This document shows, one piece after another, positions 25,940-34,768 of a DNA stretch of 60,576 bases. Origin of the DNA: Bradyrhizobium stylosanthis (lineage in GTDB: Bacteria; Pseudomonadota; Alphaproteobacteria; Rhizobiales; Xanthobacteraceae). Made by a program: the position numbers and the translations under genes. The first letter of the stretch is position 1. Each line of letters begins with the position of its first letter. The notes beneath the pieces were generated by a model. It was not told the origin of the DNA. It did no database searches and saw only the letters and a list, made by a program, of their open reading frames with translations. The stretch lies in NCBI RefSeq assembly GCF_001641335.1, contig NZ_LVEM01000012.1:497-61072 (forward strand), read 5' to 3'.

Positions 25940-26973
25940 TCGATCGATACCCTGGGATCGGCGATGCCGTAGCAGATATCCACGACGAGATTGACCAGCA
26001 CGAACAGGCTCGCCATCAGCAGCACGAAACCCTGTACCGGCGCATAGTCGGAGGAGAGCAGCGCATCGAGCGCGTAGGACGCGACGCCCGGCCAGGAGAA
26101 CACCTTCTCAACCAGCACATTGGCGCCGAGCATGGTCGAGAACACGATGCCGGCGATGGTGATGACGGGCAGGATCGCGTTGCGCAGCGCGTAGGTCACG
26201 ACGACCTTGCGCCAGGACAATCCGACCGAACGCGCGGTGCGCACGAAGTCGCTGCCGAGCGAGACCAGCATCGAGGCGCGCGTGATCCGCGCCAGCGGCG
26301 CGATCACAAACAGAGCCATGCTCACCGCCGGAAGGATCAGCTGCTTGCAGGCCGCCCACCAGCCTTCGAGGTCGCCGGCAAGCAGGAAATCGATGGAGAG
26401 GAAGCCGGTGCGCTGCGGCGGCAGCGAGGTGAAGACGTCGATGCGCCCGGTTGGATCGGGCGCCAGCCCGAGCAGATAATAGAAGACGTAGATCAGCAGC
26501 AGGCCGGACACGAAGGTCGGCACGCAGACCCCGAGCGCGCAGAACAGCCGCACGCCGTGGTCGACGACCGACCCCGGCCGCAGCGCCGCGATGACGCCAA
26601 GCGGCACCGCCGCAATCAGCGCGATCAGGAGCGCGGTGAAGGTCAGCTCCAGCGAGGCCGGCAGCCGCTCGCGCAAATCCTTGAGCACCGGCTGCCCGGT
26701 CATCATGGAGCGCCCGAGATTGCCGTGGCCGATGTCGGAGAGATAAAACACCAACTGCTCCGGCACGGACTTGTCGAGCCCCATCTGCTTCCTGATCTGC
26801 TCGATCTCCTCCTTGCCGGCGTTCGGCCCCGAGGCGAAGAACACCGCGGGGTCGCCGGGCAGGACGCGCATCAGCAGGAAGGTGAAGACCAGCACCCCGA
26901 ACAGCGCCGGCAACGACGACAGGAGCCGCCTGCCCGCCCGCACCATCGTTCCACCGAGACCAGTCTTCACCAT
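25936..26973 (-). CDS. Peptide-type ABC transporter permease (DppB-like), system 2
   Basis: The product is 345 residues. TM1 is in the segment SLPALFGVLVFTFLLMRVLPG, followed by GPNAGKEEIEQIRKQMGLD, the EAA loop DFVRTARSVGLSWRKVVVTYALRN (about 240-263) and the ending LVVDICYGIADPRVSIE. It is about 30 residues longer than the system 1 homologue, with an extra periplasmic stretch around 180-205. An internal Met at residue 10 is an alternative start. The binding-protein gene ends 26 bp upstream. Confidence 0.92.
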   Translation of the reverse strand: MVKTGLGGTMVRAGRRLLSSLPALFGVLVFTFLLMRVLPGDPAVFFASGPNAGKEEIEQIRKQMGLDKSVPEQLVFYLSDIGHGNLGRSMMTGQPVLKDLRERLPASLELTFTALLIALIAAVPLGVIAALRPGSVVDHGVRLFCALGVCVPTFVSGLLLIYVFYYLLGLAPDPTGRIDVFTSLPPQRTGFLSIDFLLAGDLEGWWAACKQLILPAVSMALFVIAPLARITRASMLVSLGSDFVRTARSVGLSWRKVVVTYALRNAILPVITIAGIVFSTMLGANVLVEKVFSWPGVASYALDALLSSDYAPVQGFVLLMASLFVLVNLVVDICYGIADPRVSIE

Positions 26974-26999
26974 TCAGTGCTCCCTGCGGCTTACCGCAA

Positions 27000-28619
27000 T
27001 CACTTGCGGCTGACGTCGCGGTAATCGACCTGACGATGGAACTCGTAGGTGTAACCCGCGATCGACGGCGCCATCACGGCATCCTGGTTGGGTTGCCACA
27101 ACATGATCTGCGGCATCAAATCGGCATGCATCGCGTTGAGCTTGCGGCCGGCTTCCTCGTACTTGGCCTTGTCAGGCTCGAACCGGGCTCCCTGCGCGAT
27201 CTCCGCAAGCTCCGGATTGTTGATCGACGAGTAGTTCCAGCGCTGGTTGCCGGTGTAGAAGTTGCGATAGAAATAATCGGTCGACGGCAGCCAGGCGACG
27301 ATGCCCTCGGTGAAGAAGGGCAGCTTCTTCTCGTTGATCTGCGTGGACATCTGCGCATCCGGCAGCTTCTGGATGTCGACCTTGATCCCGATCTTGCCGA
27401 GCGATTCCTTCACCAGCGCTGCCATCGGCTCCGCGGTCGAGGCCTGGCCGACGTTGAAGCTGAACGTGGTCGAGAAGCCCTCGGGCAGGCCGGCCGCCTT
27501 GAGATATTCGCGCGCCTTGTCGAGATCGATCTTCACCGGCTGCTGGAATGGATAGATGCCGTTCAGCGGCTTGCCGTCCGGCCAGTTCGCGCCGAACAGC
27601 GGCGCGCCGCGGCCGAACAGGGCCGCCTTGAACATGTCCTCATAGGGCAGCGCGAACGCGATGGCGCGGCGGACATTGACGTTGTCGAACGGCGGGATCT
27701 GGTTGTTCATCGAGACGAAGGTGATCGAATTGTACTGCGGCGTCGAGATCACCTGGAGCTTGCCCTTGGCCTCGAGCGCCTGGACGTCGCTGGCCTGGAG
27801 ATCGACCACGAGATCGGCATCGCCGCGCTCGACCAGATTGGCGCGGGTGGCCGGCTCCGGCACGGACTGAATGATGACGCGCTTGAAGAAGGCCGGCTTG
27901 TTGGCCGAGCCGCGGTTCCAGGCCTCGTTGCGCTTGACGATCACCTGCTCGCCCGGCTTGAAGGTCTCGATCACATAGGCGCCGCTGCCGGCGGTGTTCT
28001 CCTTCAGCCAGGCCGTCGCCCAGGGATCGTCCGCCGTCGCGTGCTGCTTGGCGAGCTTCGAGTTGATGATCATGGGATAGACGGTGGCAAGATTCGGCAG
28101 CGCCAGCTTGTCGGGTTTCGGCAGCGTCACCTCGATGGTGTAGGGATCGATCACCTTGAACTGGTCGGCCGAGGTCAGCGAGCCCGTCAGGAGCTGCGCC
28201 TTGCCGAGGATCGGCGCGGTGACGCAGCGGTCGAGCGACCATTTGACGTCGTCGGCGGTGACGGGCGAGCCATCCTGGAATTTCGCATCCTTGCGCAGGC
28301 GGAAGGTGAGCTTCAGACCGTCGGGGCTGACATCGTAGGATTCGGCAAGCTCGCCGGTGATGGTGTCGAGATCGAACACCCATTTGCCGTTGAGCTGCTT
28401 GCGGCCGAACGCGACCAGCCGGTCATAGGTGCTCATGCTCAGCGCGAAGGACTCGCGGGTCGAGCCGGGGATGTTGGGATCGAGCGTGTTGACGGATGCG
28501 CCGGTGACGTAGCGCAATGTCTCTGCCCGGGTTTGCGCCTGCGACGGCGCGGTGGCGATCAGCAACAGCGCAGTGGTAGCGAGAATGCAGGTCGCCGGCC
28601 TGAAAGACACAAAACGCAT
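27000..28619 (-). CDS. Periplasmic solute-binding protein, family 5 (Sec-exported), system 2
   Basis: The product is 539 residues. The start at 28619 is supported by AGGGA upstream. The N-terminus (MRFVSFRPATCILATTALLLI...APSQAQ) is a Sec signal peptide with no twin arginine, unlike its system 1 counterpart. Family 5 segments are LRYVTGASVNTLDPNI, LKLTFRLRKDAKFQDGSPVTADDVKWSLDR, GSGAYVIETFKPGEQVIVKRN and FDNVNVRRAIAFALPYEDM. It heads the system 2 transporter genes. The 120-bp gap after the oxidoreductase gene may hold its own promoter. Confidence 0.92.
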   Translation of the reverse strand: MRFVSFRPATCILATTALLLIATAPSQAQTRAETLRYVTGASVNTLDPNIPGSTRESFALSMSTYDRLVAFGRKQLNGKWVFDLDTITGELAESYDVSPDGLKLTFRLRKDAKFQDGSPVTADDVKWSLDRCVTAPILGKAQLLTGSLTSADQFKVIDPYTIEVTLPKPDKLALPNLATVYPMIINSKLAKQHATADDPWATAWLKENTAGSGAYVIETFKPGEQVIVKRNEAWNRGSANKPAFFKRVIIQSVPEPATRANLVERGDADLVVDLQASDVQALEAKGKLQVISTPQYNSITFVSMNNQIPPFDNVNVRRAIAFALPYEDMFKAALFGRGAPLFGANWPDGKPLNGIYPFQQPVKIDLDKAREYLKAAGLPEGFSTTFSFNVGQASTAEPMAALVKESLGKIGIKVDIQKLPDAQMSTQINEKKLPFFTEGIVAWLPSTDYFYRNFYTGNQRWNYSSINNPELAEIAQGARFEPDKAKYEEAGRKLNAMHADLMPQIMLWQPNQDAVMAPSIAGYTYEFHRQVDYRDVSRK

Positions 28620-28739
28620 TGGTTTTTCCCTGAATTTTCGAACGAGAACGCCAGCAAGGCAGGTTAAGAAAGAAGCAAGTTGCGCGCCAGTCTCATGGGG
28701 CGTTTTTGCGGACGGATCGCCGCGGCGGCGCATGGATGA

Positions 28740-30176
28740 TCATCGCTGCTGCTCCATTGTTCGCGCCGGCCGCGTGACCACGGCCTGCGGCACGTCGTAG
28801 GCGTCGAGCGAGGCCCAGTGCCGCGCAATATCGGCACGGAACAGCCCGCGCGTCAGGCCGTGGACCAGTTTTGGAACGGCGGTCGTCATCGCATTGATCG
28901 ACGATCCCGATGCACCGAAGCTCATGGTGGAGGCGATGGCGAAGAGATGGATGTCGGAGATCCACGGCGTTTCGCCCGGCACGCGCTCGGTGAAGGAATA
29001 ATCGTCGGCGAGATAGGGGAAGCGGCCGAGCCGTTCGTTGCGCTCGTCCGCGGGCGGCTGGTAACGGTCCGCCCAGGTGGCGATGTTGCCTGCAAACCGG
29101 CCGAGCTCGCCGCGCCCGGCGAAGTTCATGTCAATGCCGGTGCCGCAGATGACGAAATCTGCAATGATCGAACCGCGCGGTGTCTCCAGTTCAACGCCAG
29201 CGACCGTCTGGCGTGCAGCTTCCAGCGGCGCGCCTTCGTGCAAGGTGAAATTGGCGTGCCGTGCGCAACGGTCGTAGGTCGGTTGCGGAAATCCCTCGCG
29301 CATCTCCAGGATCTTGCGCATGAAGCGCCAGCGCCAGGCATCGTCGAGATCGCTGAGATGGCGCAGGAAGCCGCGAAACGTCAGCCAGCGATAGGGCTGG
29401 ATCACCTGGATTTTTGTGCGACGGCAAAGCAGATGCACCTCCGAAGCGCCGGCCTCCAACGCAGTCGCCGCATTGTCGAACGCGGAGGCGCCGGCGCCGA
29501 TCACGGCGACGCGCTTGCCGCGCAAGCCTTCGAAGTCGATGTCGTCGGCGACGGTTGCGACCGAACCTGCGGGCAAATGCACGAGCTGCTCCGGGATCAT
29601 CCAGTCGCCCATGCCCTCCTGCCCTGTCGCCAGCACGATTTTTCGGGCATAGAGCGTCTCCGCACCACCCGCATGCTTCACGCGTGCAGCGAGGAGGCCG
29701 TCGGATGCAGGCGCGATCTCAAGCAGCTCGCAGCCATTGCCCACCGGCAGACCGATCGCCCGTCGCAGCCAGAGCAGATACTGCGCCCAATGCTCGCGCT
29801 CGATCAGGCCGAGGCCTTGCCAGCTCTCCTTGCCGAACCGCGCTTCGTGCCAGGACTGGTAGGTCAGGCTCGGAATATCGAGGTCCGGGCCGGTATAGTC
29901 CTTGGGGCTGCGCAGCGTCGGCATGCGGGCATAGGTCAGCCACGGGCCCTCCTTGCCTTCCTCAGCCTTGTCGATCAGCAGGATGTTGCTGACGCGGGAG
30001 CGCATCAGGCCGAAGCCGATCGCGATGCCGGACTGGCCGGCGCCGACGACGAGCACGTCCAGCGCAGCGTTGCCATCCGGCCCGATCTTCGGTTCGAGCC
30101 AGGCGGCGTGGGGATGCGCGATCATGGCGAGATCGGCGCGCACGTCCGCTTCAAGTCTGGTCAGCGCCTCACTCAT
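28740..30176 (-). CDS. FAD/NAD(P)-binding monooxygenase-like oxidoreductase (FMO type)
   Basis: The product is 478 residues. It has an FAD motif VLVVGAGQSGIAIGFGLM (about 41-58) and a second nucleotide-binding motif VAVIGAGASAFDNAATALEAGA (about 195-216). Between them lie aromatic-rich segments (TYARMPTLRSPKDYTGPD, YQSWHEARFG). This two-dinucleotide layout is typical of flavin-containing and Baeyer-Villiger-like monooxygenases. The start at 30176 overlaps the SDR stop (ATGA); the frame continues upstream antisense-like to 30578 but that part is the shadow of the SDR gene. A flavin reductase gene lies 4 kb away in the same strand set, but FMO-type enzymes reduce their own flavin, so partnership is not assumed. 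Confidence 0.85.
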   Translation of the reverse strand: MSEALTRLEADVRADLAMIAHPHAAWLEPKIGPDGNAALDVLVVGAGQSGIAIGFGLMRSRVSNILLIDKAEEGKEGPWLTYARMPTLRSPKDYTGPDLDIPSLTYQSWHEARFGKESWQGLGLIEREHWAQYLLWLRRAIGLPVGNGCELLEIAPASDGLLAARVKHAGGAETLYARKIVLATGQEGMGDWMIPEQLVHLPAGSVATVADDIDFEGLRGKRVAVIGAGASAFDNAATALEAGASEVHLLCRRTKIQVIQPYRWLTFRGFLRHLSDLDDAWRWRFMRKILEMREGFPQPTYDRCARHANFTLHEGAPLEAARQTVAGVELETPRGSIIADFVICGTGIDMNFAGRGELGRFAGNIATWADRYQPPADERNERLGRFPYLADDYSFTERVPGETPWISDIHLFAIASTMSFGASGSSINAMTTAVPKLVHGLTRGLFRADIARHWASLDAYDVPQAVVTRPARTMEQQR

Positions 30177-30922
30177 GCCGCGAGCCAGCCTCCGTCGACC
30201 ACCATCACGGTGCCGGTCGTGAACGAGGAAGCGTCGCTGGCAAGATGCAGCGCAGCCTGCGCGATCTCGTCCGCCCGACCGAACCGCTTCATGGCGTGGC
30301 GGTTGCGCGAGGCCTCGCGCACTTCTTCCAAATTGGCGTGGCGGGCAAAGCTGCGGCGGAGCATCGGCGTATCGATCGCGCCCGGCGCGATCGCGTTGAC
30401 GCGAATGCCGTCGGTCGCGAAATCCACCGCCATGGTCCGTGTCAGGCTGACGATCGCACCCTTGGCGGCGATATAGGCGCTGTTGCCCTTGCCGCCGGCG
30501 ATCGCGAGCTGCGAGGCCAGCGTGATGATCGAGCCGCCCTTCTGCCGCTGCATGTGCGGCACGGCGGCGCGCGCCCACAGCCAGGTGCCGCCGACATTGG
30601 CGCGGAACACCGCGTCCCAGTCCTCCAGGCTCGTCGTCAGCACCGTGCCGCCGACGGAGAAACCGGCCGCCGTCATGAGGACGTCGAGCCGGCCATGCCG
30701 CGCGATAACCTCACTGGCAACCGCCTCGGCGAACGCGGCATCGCCGACGTCACCGACATGCGTCGTGGCCTCGCCGGCGAGGCCCAGCGTTTCCTGAAGG
30801 CCCGCGGCGTCGCGATCGACCAAGGCGAGACGCGCGCCCTCCTCCGCGAACAGCTTTGCGCTGGCGCGGCCGATGCCCGAGCCGGCCCCCGTGATGATGG
30901 CGGTGCGCCCCTGCAGCCGCAT
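30173..30922 (-). CDS. Short-chain dehydrogenase/reductase
   Basis: The product is 249 residues with a classical SDR layout: TGAGSGIG (11-18), DVGD (58-61), structural N109, and catalytic S137, Y150 and K154 (YIAAK). The C-terminal FTTGTVMVVDGGW is typical. D36 after the second strand (LVDRD) favours NAD over NADP. The usual NNAG motif reads MTAAG. The substrate is unknown. It is coupled to the FMO-like gene by a 4-bp overlap and starts 1 bp after the epimerase stop, so these three genes are one translational unit. Confidence 0.92.
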   Translation of the reverse strand: MRLQGRTAIITGAGSGIGRASAKLFAEEGARLALVDRDAAGLQETLGLAGEATTHVGDVGDAAFAEAVASEVIARHGRLDVLMTAAGFSVGGTVLTTSLEDWDAVFRANVGGTWLWARAAVPHMQRQKGGSIITLASQLAIAGGKGNSAYIAAKGAIVSLTRTMAVDFATDGIRVNAIAPGAIDTPMLRRSFARHANLEEVREASRNRHAMKRFGRADEIAQAALHLASDASSFTTGTVMVVDGGWLAA

Positions 30923-30923
30923 G

Positions 30924-31898
30924 TCAAATCCCCTCCTTGTGCTGCATCCACCAGGCGCTCATCGCGGCCGCGGACTCGGCGCAACCGAACCGCGCACGCC
31001 AGCCGAACTCGTCGGCCATCCGCTTGACCGACATCGGCGCGCGATCCCCACCGTGAAGCTTGATAACGGTCTTCTCGCCGGGCGACGCGAGCCGGCACTC
31101 CAGCCCTGGATGCAGCGCCGCGAACGCCTCGCCCCATTGCAGTGCCGACCAGGCCGCGCCGCTGGAGATGTTGTAGAGCCGGTGGCGTAGCCGCTCGGCT
31201 TCGATTAGCACCGCCACCGCCTCGGCGGCGTCGGGCGCGTAGGTCCAATCCTTGATGCCGGGCGCAGGGAGAAGGGCCGGTTCGCCGCGCGCGAACGCGG
31301 CCAGGATCTGATACTGGAGGCTCGGCGTATCGCGCACCGAACCTGGCCGCTCCCACGGACCGAACACAGCGCTCAGCCGGACGCTCAGGAAATCGCCGCC
31401 AAAGAGCTCCGCGTGGCGCGCGACCGAGCGCTCCGAGGTGAACTTGCTGATGGCGTAGAACGAGACGGGATCGCAGGGCGTCTCCTCGTCCAGCACGGCA
31501 ACCCGCTGGCCCGCCGCGCCATAGGCCGAGGCCGACGACAGATTGACGACGCGGCCAACGCGGTGACGGATCGCCGCCTGCAGGATCGGGATCTGGGCCA
31601 TCACGTTGATCTCGAGCACGCGTGCGGGCGATGCCCGCTCAAGGTCCTCGCCCGCGGTGACCGCGGCGCCCAGCACGATCGCATCGCAGCCCTTTGCGAT
31701 GAGTGCGTCGATGGCTTCCGCGTCGGTGATGTCACCCTGCACGGTTGTGAGCCGTGCGCCATGGTCGGCCAGAGATCGCTGCGCGGATGGCGGCAGCGCT
31801 GCCCGGTCATACAGCGTCACCTCGTGGCCGCGCGCGAGCAGCACCTCGGCGAGATTGAGGCCGACAAAGCCGGTGCCGCCGAAGACGACGATCTTCAT
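30924..31898 (-). CDS. NAD-dependent epimerase/dehydratase (extended SDR)
   Basis: The product is 324 residues with an N-terminal GGTGFVG (7-13), LYDR for NAD selectivity, the active-site Ser pair SSASAYG (121-127) and Y148xxxK152. Extended-SDR features continue with VRLSAVFGPWERP and DWTYAPDAAEAV. The start at 31898 (MKIVVFGG) is used rather than a Met at 31934, which would overlap the hydantoinase end and add a cysteine-rich non-family leader. Family members act on nucleotide sugars or on other hydroxy/keto substrates; within this catabolic island the substrate need not be a sugar. Confidence 0.9.
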   Translation of the reverse strand: MKIVVFGGTGFVGLNLAEVLLARGHEVTLYDRAALPPSAQRSLADHGARLTTVQGDITDAEAIDALIAKGCDAIVLGAAVTAGEDLERASPARVLEINVMAQIPILQAAIRHRVGRVVNLSSASAYGAAGQRVAVLDEETPCDPVSFYAISKFTSERSVARHAELFGGDFLSVRLSAVFGPWERPGSVRDTPSLQYQILAAFARGEPALLPAPGIKDWTYAPDAAEAVAVLIEAERLRHRLYNISSGAAWSALQWGEAFAALHPGLECRLASPGEKTVIKLHGGDRAPMSVKRMADEFGWRARFGCAESAAAMSAWWMQHKEGI

Positions 31899-31914
31899 CG
31901 CGCGCGATCCACCA

Positions 31915-33384
31915 TCACAGCAGCTTTGCCCCAAAGTTCCGTTCCGGATCCATGTCGGCGACGAGCCGCCCCGTGGGCTTTGCCGCCTCGCCGCCGCTGC
32001 GCGCCAGGAACTTGCCGCTGCCGGCGCTGGCGAGGCACTTGTTGCCCTCGATGATCACGCGGCCGCGCGAAAGCACCGACACCGGCCAACCCTTCAGCGT
32101 GCGGCCTGCAAACGGCGTGTAGCCGGCGAGATCATGCATCATCTCGTCCGCAATGGTGACCTCGCGGTTGGGATCCCAGATCGCGATGTCCGCGTCGGCG
32201 CCGACGGCGATCGAGCCCTTGCGCGGATGCAGATTGTAGATTTTTGCGGGCGCGGTCGACGTCAGCTCGACGAATTTTTCGAGGCCCAGCCGTCCCTTCG
32301 ACACCATCGCGTCGAACAGCAGCGGCAGCCGCAGCTCAAGGCCCGGCAAGCCGTTGGCGACCTGCTTGAAGTTCGGATTTGGGCCGGCGCGCAGCTTGCC
32401 GGTCTCGTCGTAGCGATAGGGCGCGTGATCCGACGAGATGGTCTGGAGATCGCCGAGCGAGAGCGCCTGCCACAGCGCTTCCTGATCCGAATGCGTGCGC
32501 GGCGGCGGGCTGCACATCCACTTGGCGCCTTCGGCGCCGGGCTTGTCGAGATCATTGGCGGTGAGGAACAGATATTGCGGACAGGTCTCCGCGAACACCT
32601 TGAGCCCCTGCCCGCGCGAGTCGCGGATCACCTTGGCGCCCTCGGCGGTCGAGACATGGAAGATCATGATGGGCTGGTCGATCAGCGCGGCCATGCCGAT
32701 CAGCCGCGTGAACGCCTCTGCTTCCGAAACCCGCGCGTGGCTGACGGCGTGGTATTTCGGCATGGTGTAGCCGCGTGCAAGCAGGCGCTTCACCATCCAG
32801 GCGATGATGCCGTGGTTCTCGGCGTGGGCACAGAGCATCGCGCCGGACTGACGCGCGGCGAGGAGAATGTCGAGCAAGGGCTCGTCATCGACCTTGAGGC
32901 GGTCGTAGGTCATGAAGATCTTGATCGACGCATGGCCCTGCTTCACCAGCGCAGGGATGTGCTCCTCGACCGTCTCCTTGGTGGCGTCCGCAATGATCAT
33001 GTGAAAGGCGTAGTCGATCACGGCGCCCTTCTTCGCCAGCCCGTGATAGTCCTCCACCACCTGCGGCAGCTTCATGCCGACATGCTGGGCAGCGAACGGG
33101 ATGACCGTGGTGGTGCCGCCGAACGCGGCCGAGACCGTCGCGCTCTCGAAGGTGTCTGCATTCATGATGCCGGCGGCGGAGAGCTGCTCGATATGGGCGT
33201 GGCTGTCGACGCCGCCCGGCAGCACCAGCTTGCCGCGCGCGTCGATCTCGCGCTTGGCCGCCGGAAGGCCCTTGCCGATCGCCGCGATGGTCTCGCCGGA
33301 GATGGCGACGTCGGCCTCGAAGACGTCGGTGGTGGTGGCGACGCGGCCGCCGCGGATGATGAGATCGTAAACTGGTTCAGTCAT
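31915..33384 (-). CDS. Dihydropyrimidinase / D-hydantoinase
   Basis: This 489-residue cyclic amidohydrolase has the metal-binding pair H62 and H64 (DSHAH, where most members have DxHTH), the carboxylated lysine K155 (SIKIFMTY), H187 (CAHAEN), H243 (IFHVST) and D319 (SSDHAPY). It opens hydantoin or dihydropyrimidine rings to N-carbamoyl amino acids. The gene faces the racemase gene across only 56 bp and is 16 bp upstream of the epimerase start. A paralogue lies at 60010 to the right edge. The C-terminal tail (about 455-489) is longer than the core needs. Confidence 0.92.
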   Translation of the reverse strand: MTEPVYDLIIRGGRVATTTDVFEADVAISGETIAAIGKGLPAAKREIDARGKLVLPGGVDSHAHIEQLSAAGIMNADTFESATVSAAFGGTTTVIPFAAQHVGMKLPQVVEDYHGLAKKGAVIDYAFHMIIADATKETVEEHIPALVKQGHASIKIFMTYDRLKVDDEPLLDILLAARQSGAMLCAHAENHGIIAWMVKRLLARGYTMPKYHAVSHARVSEAEAFTRLIGMAALIDQPIMIFHVSTAEGAKVIRDSRGQGLKVFAETCPQYLFLTANDLDKPGAEGAKWMCSPPPRTHSDQEALWQALSLGDLQTISSDHAPYRYDETGKLRAGPNPNFKQVANGLPGLELRLPLLFDAMVSKGRLGLEKFVELTSTAPAKIYNLHPRKGSIAVGADADIAIWDPNREVTIADEMMHDLAGYTPFAGRTLKGWPVSVLSRGRVIIEGNKCLASAGSGKFLARSGGEAAKPTGRLVADMDPERNFGAKLL

Positions 33385-33440
33385 GAGGCACTCCGTGATA
33401 GGCTCAAGGCACGTGATCGCAATTTCGTGGAAAGACCATC

Positions 33441-34103
33441 ATGCCCAGGCCGCGCATTCTCGTCATCAATCCGAACTCCAACCCCGCGGTCACGCAAGGG
33501 CTGGAGGAAGCGTTGAAGCCGCTCAGCTTCGAAGGCGGCCCCGAACTGGTCTGCCAGTCGCTGGCCGAAGGTCCGTTCGGCATCGAGAGCCAGGCCGATG
33601 TCGACGGCGTCGCGATGCCGCTGCGCAAGCTGGTCGAAGGCGACAACAGCTCGGCGGCCTTCGTGATCGCCTGCTACAGCGATCCCGGGCTCCAGGTCTG
33701 CCGGGAAGGCACGGACCGGCCGGTGTTCGGCATCGCCGAGTGCGGAGTGCTGACGGCGCTGGCCCGCGCCGAGACGTTCGGCGTCATTGCGATCGCGCAG
33801 CGCTCGATCCCCCGGCACATGCGCTATCTCAGGCAGATGGGCTTGACCGACCGCCTCGCCGGCGAGCGGCCGCTGAACATGAGCGTCGCCGAGACCGCCT
33901 CGGGCGAAGGCACGCTGGCAAAAATGATCGAGATCGGCCGCGCGCTGCGCGACGAGGACGGTGCCCGCGCCATCGTGATGGGCTGCGCCGGCATGGCGCG
34001 CCATCGGCGCCCGCTGGAAGACGCGCTCAAGATTCCCGTGATCGACCCGACACAGGCGGCCGTCACCATGGCGCTGGGTACGGTGCAGTTCTCGGCTCAC
34101 TAG
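33441..34103 (+). CDS. Hydantoin racemase / Asp-Glu racemase family
   Basis: The product is 220 residues. The two catalytic cysteines are C78 (ACYSDPG) and C182 (GCAGM); the N-terminus ILVINPNSNPAVTQGLEEAL is typical of hydantoin racemases. It would interconvert D and L 5-substituted hydantoins so that the D-specific hydantoinase can use both. It is the only plus-strand gene in the island. Its stop codon lies within the same CTAG as the stop of the convergent flavin reductase gene (34100-34103). Allantoin racemase is the main alternative. Confidence 0.88.
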   Translation: MPRPRILVINPNSNPAVTQGLEEALKPLSFEGGPELVCQSLAEGPFGIESQADVDGVAMPLRKLVEGDNSSAAFVIACYSDPGLQVCREGTDRPVFGIAECGVLTALARAETFGVIAIAQRSIPRHMRYLRQMGLTDRLAGERPLNMSVAETASGEGTLAKMIEIGRALRDEDGARAIVMGCAGMARHRRPLEDALKIPVIDPTQAAVTMALGTVQFSAH

Positions 34104-34768
34104 GCGTCCTTCAGCTCTTTGGCATCCTGCCGCGCGAGCCATTGCGCATGGCTCTCGCGCGTCAAGGCAAACGTCTCCCGCTGCGTCGTGTAGAGATTGC
34201 CGAACATGCGGCCGATCGGGCGATAGGCTGCGAGATCGACATACATGTTCGCTTGATCGACGAGGCCTTCGCGGGCATGAATCCTGAGCACCTCGCCGAC
34301 CAGCAGCTCGCGATCCGGCGAGAAATTCAGCACGACGTGGCGCCGGCACTCCAGCGCAAAGGGCGCCGCGGCAAGCCGCGGCACCTTCACGTCGACCGAG
34401 GGAAGCGTCGCAAGTCCCGTCGCGGCAACCTCGCTGTCGCCAGAAGGAAAATCGACGGCGCAGTCGTTCATCGCCACCGACAGCGCCTCGTCCACCATGT
34501 GCACCACGAACTCGCCGTCGCGATGGATGTTGCGGGTGGTGTCCTTCGGCGAATGATCCGGCTTGTGCTGCAGCCCGAGCACGATCAGCGCGGGGCTCTC
34601 GGAAAAGACGTTGAAGAAGCTAAACGGCGCGGCATTGACCGCCCCGTTCTCGTCCAGCGTCGTCACCAGCGCGATCGGCCGCGGCACCACCACGCCGCAG
34701 AGCAGCTTGTAGCGATCGCGCGGATCGAGTTCACGTAAGGAGATGCCTTTGTCCGCCATCGGCGTCAC
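34100..34768 (-). CDS. Flavin reductase-like protein (FMN-binding split barrel)
   Basis: The product is 222 residues. VVPRPIALVTTLDENGAVNAAPFSFFNVFSESPALIVLG is the flavin-binding signature of this family, followed by DTTRNIHRDGEFVVHMV. Such proteins either supply reduced flavin to a monooxygenase or use bound FMN themselves. The ATG overlaps the stop of the carbamoylase gene (ATGA). The stop shares its bases with that of the racemase on the other strand. An in-frame Met three codons later is an alternative start. Confidence 0.87.
   Translation of the reverse strand: MTPMADKGISLRELDPRDRYKLLCGVVVPRPIALVTTLDENGAVNAAPFSFFNVFSESPALIVLGLQHKPDHSPKDTTRNIHRDGEFVVHMVDEALSVAMNDCAVDFPSGDSEVAATGLATLPSVDVKVPRLAAAPFALECRRHVVLNFSPDRELLVGEVLRIHAREGLVDQANMYVDLAAYRPIGRMFGNLYTTQRETFALTRESHAQWLARQDAKELKDA

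Noticed and set aside
30177..30578. N-terminal extension of the FMO-like protein to a Met at 30578
   Set aside because: This stretch lies on the SDR gene in another phase; the start at 30176 has an ATGA overlap and begins with a family-like sequence.
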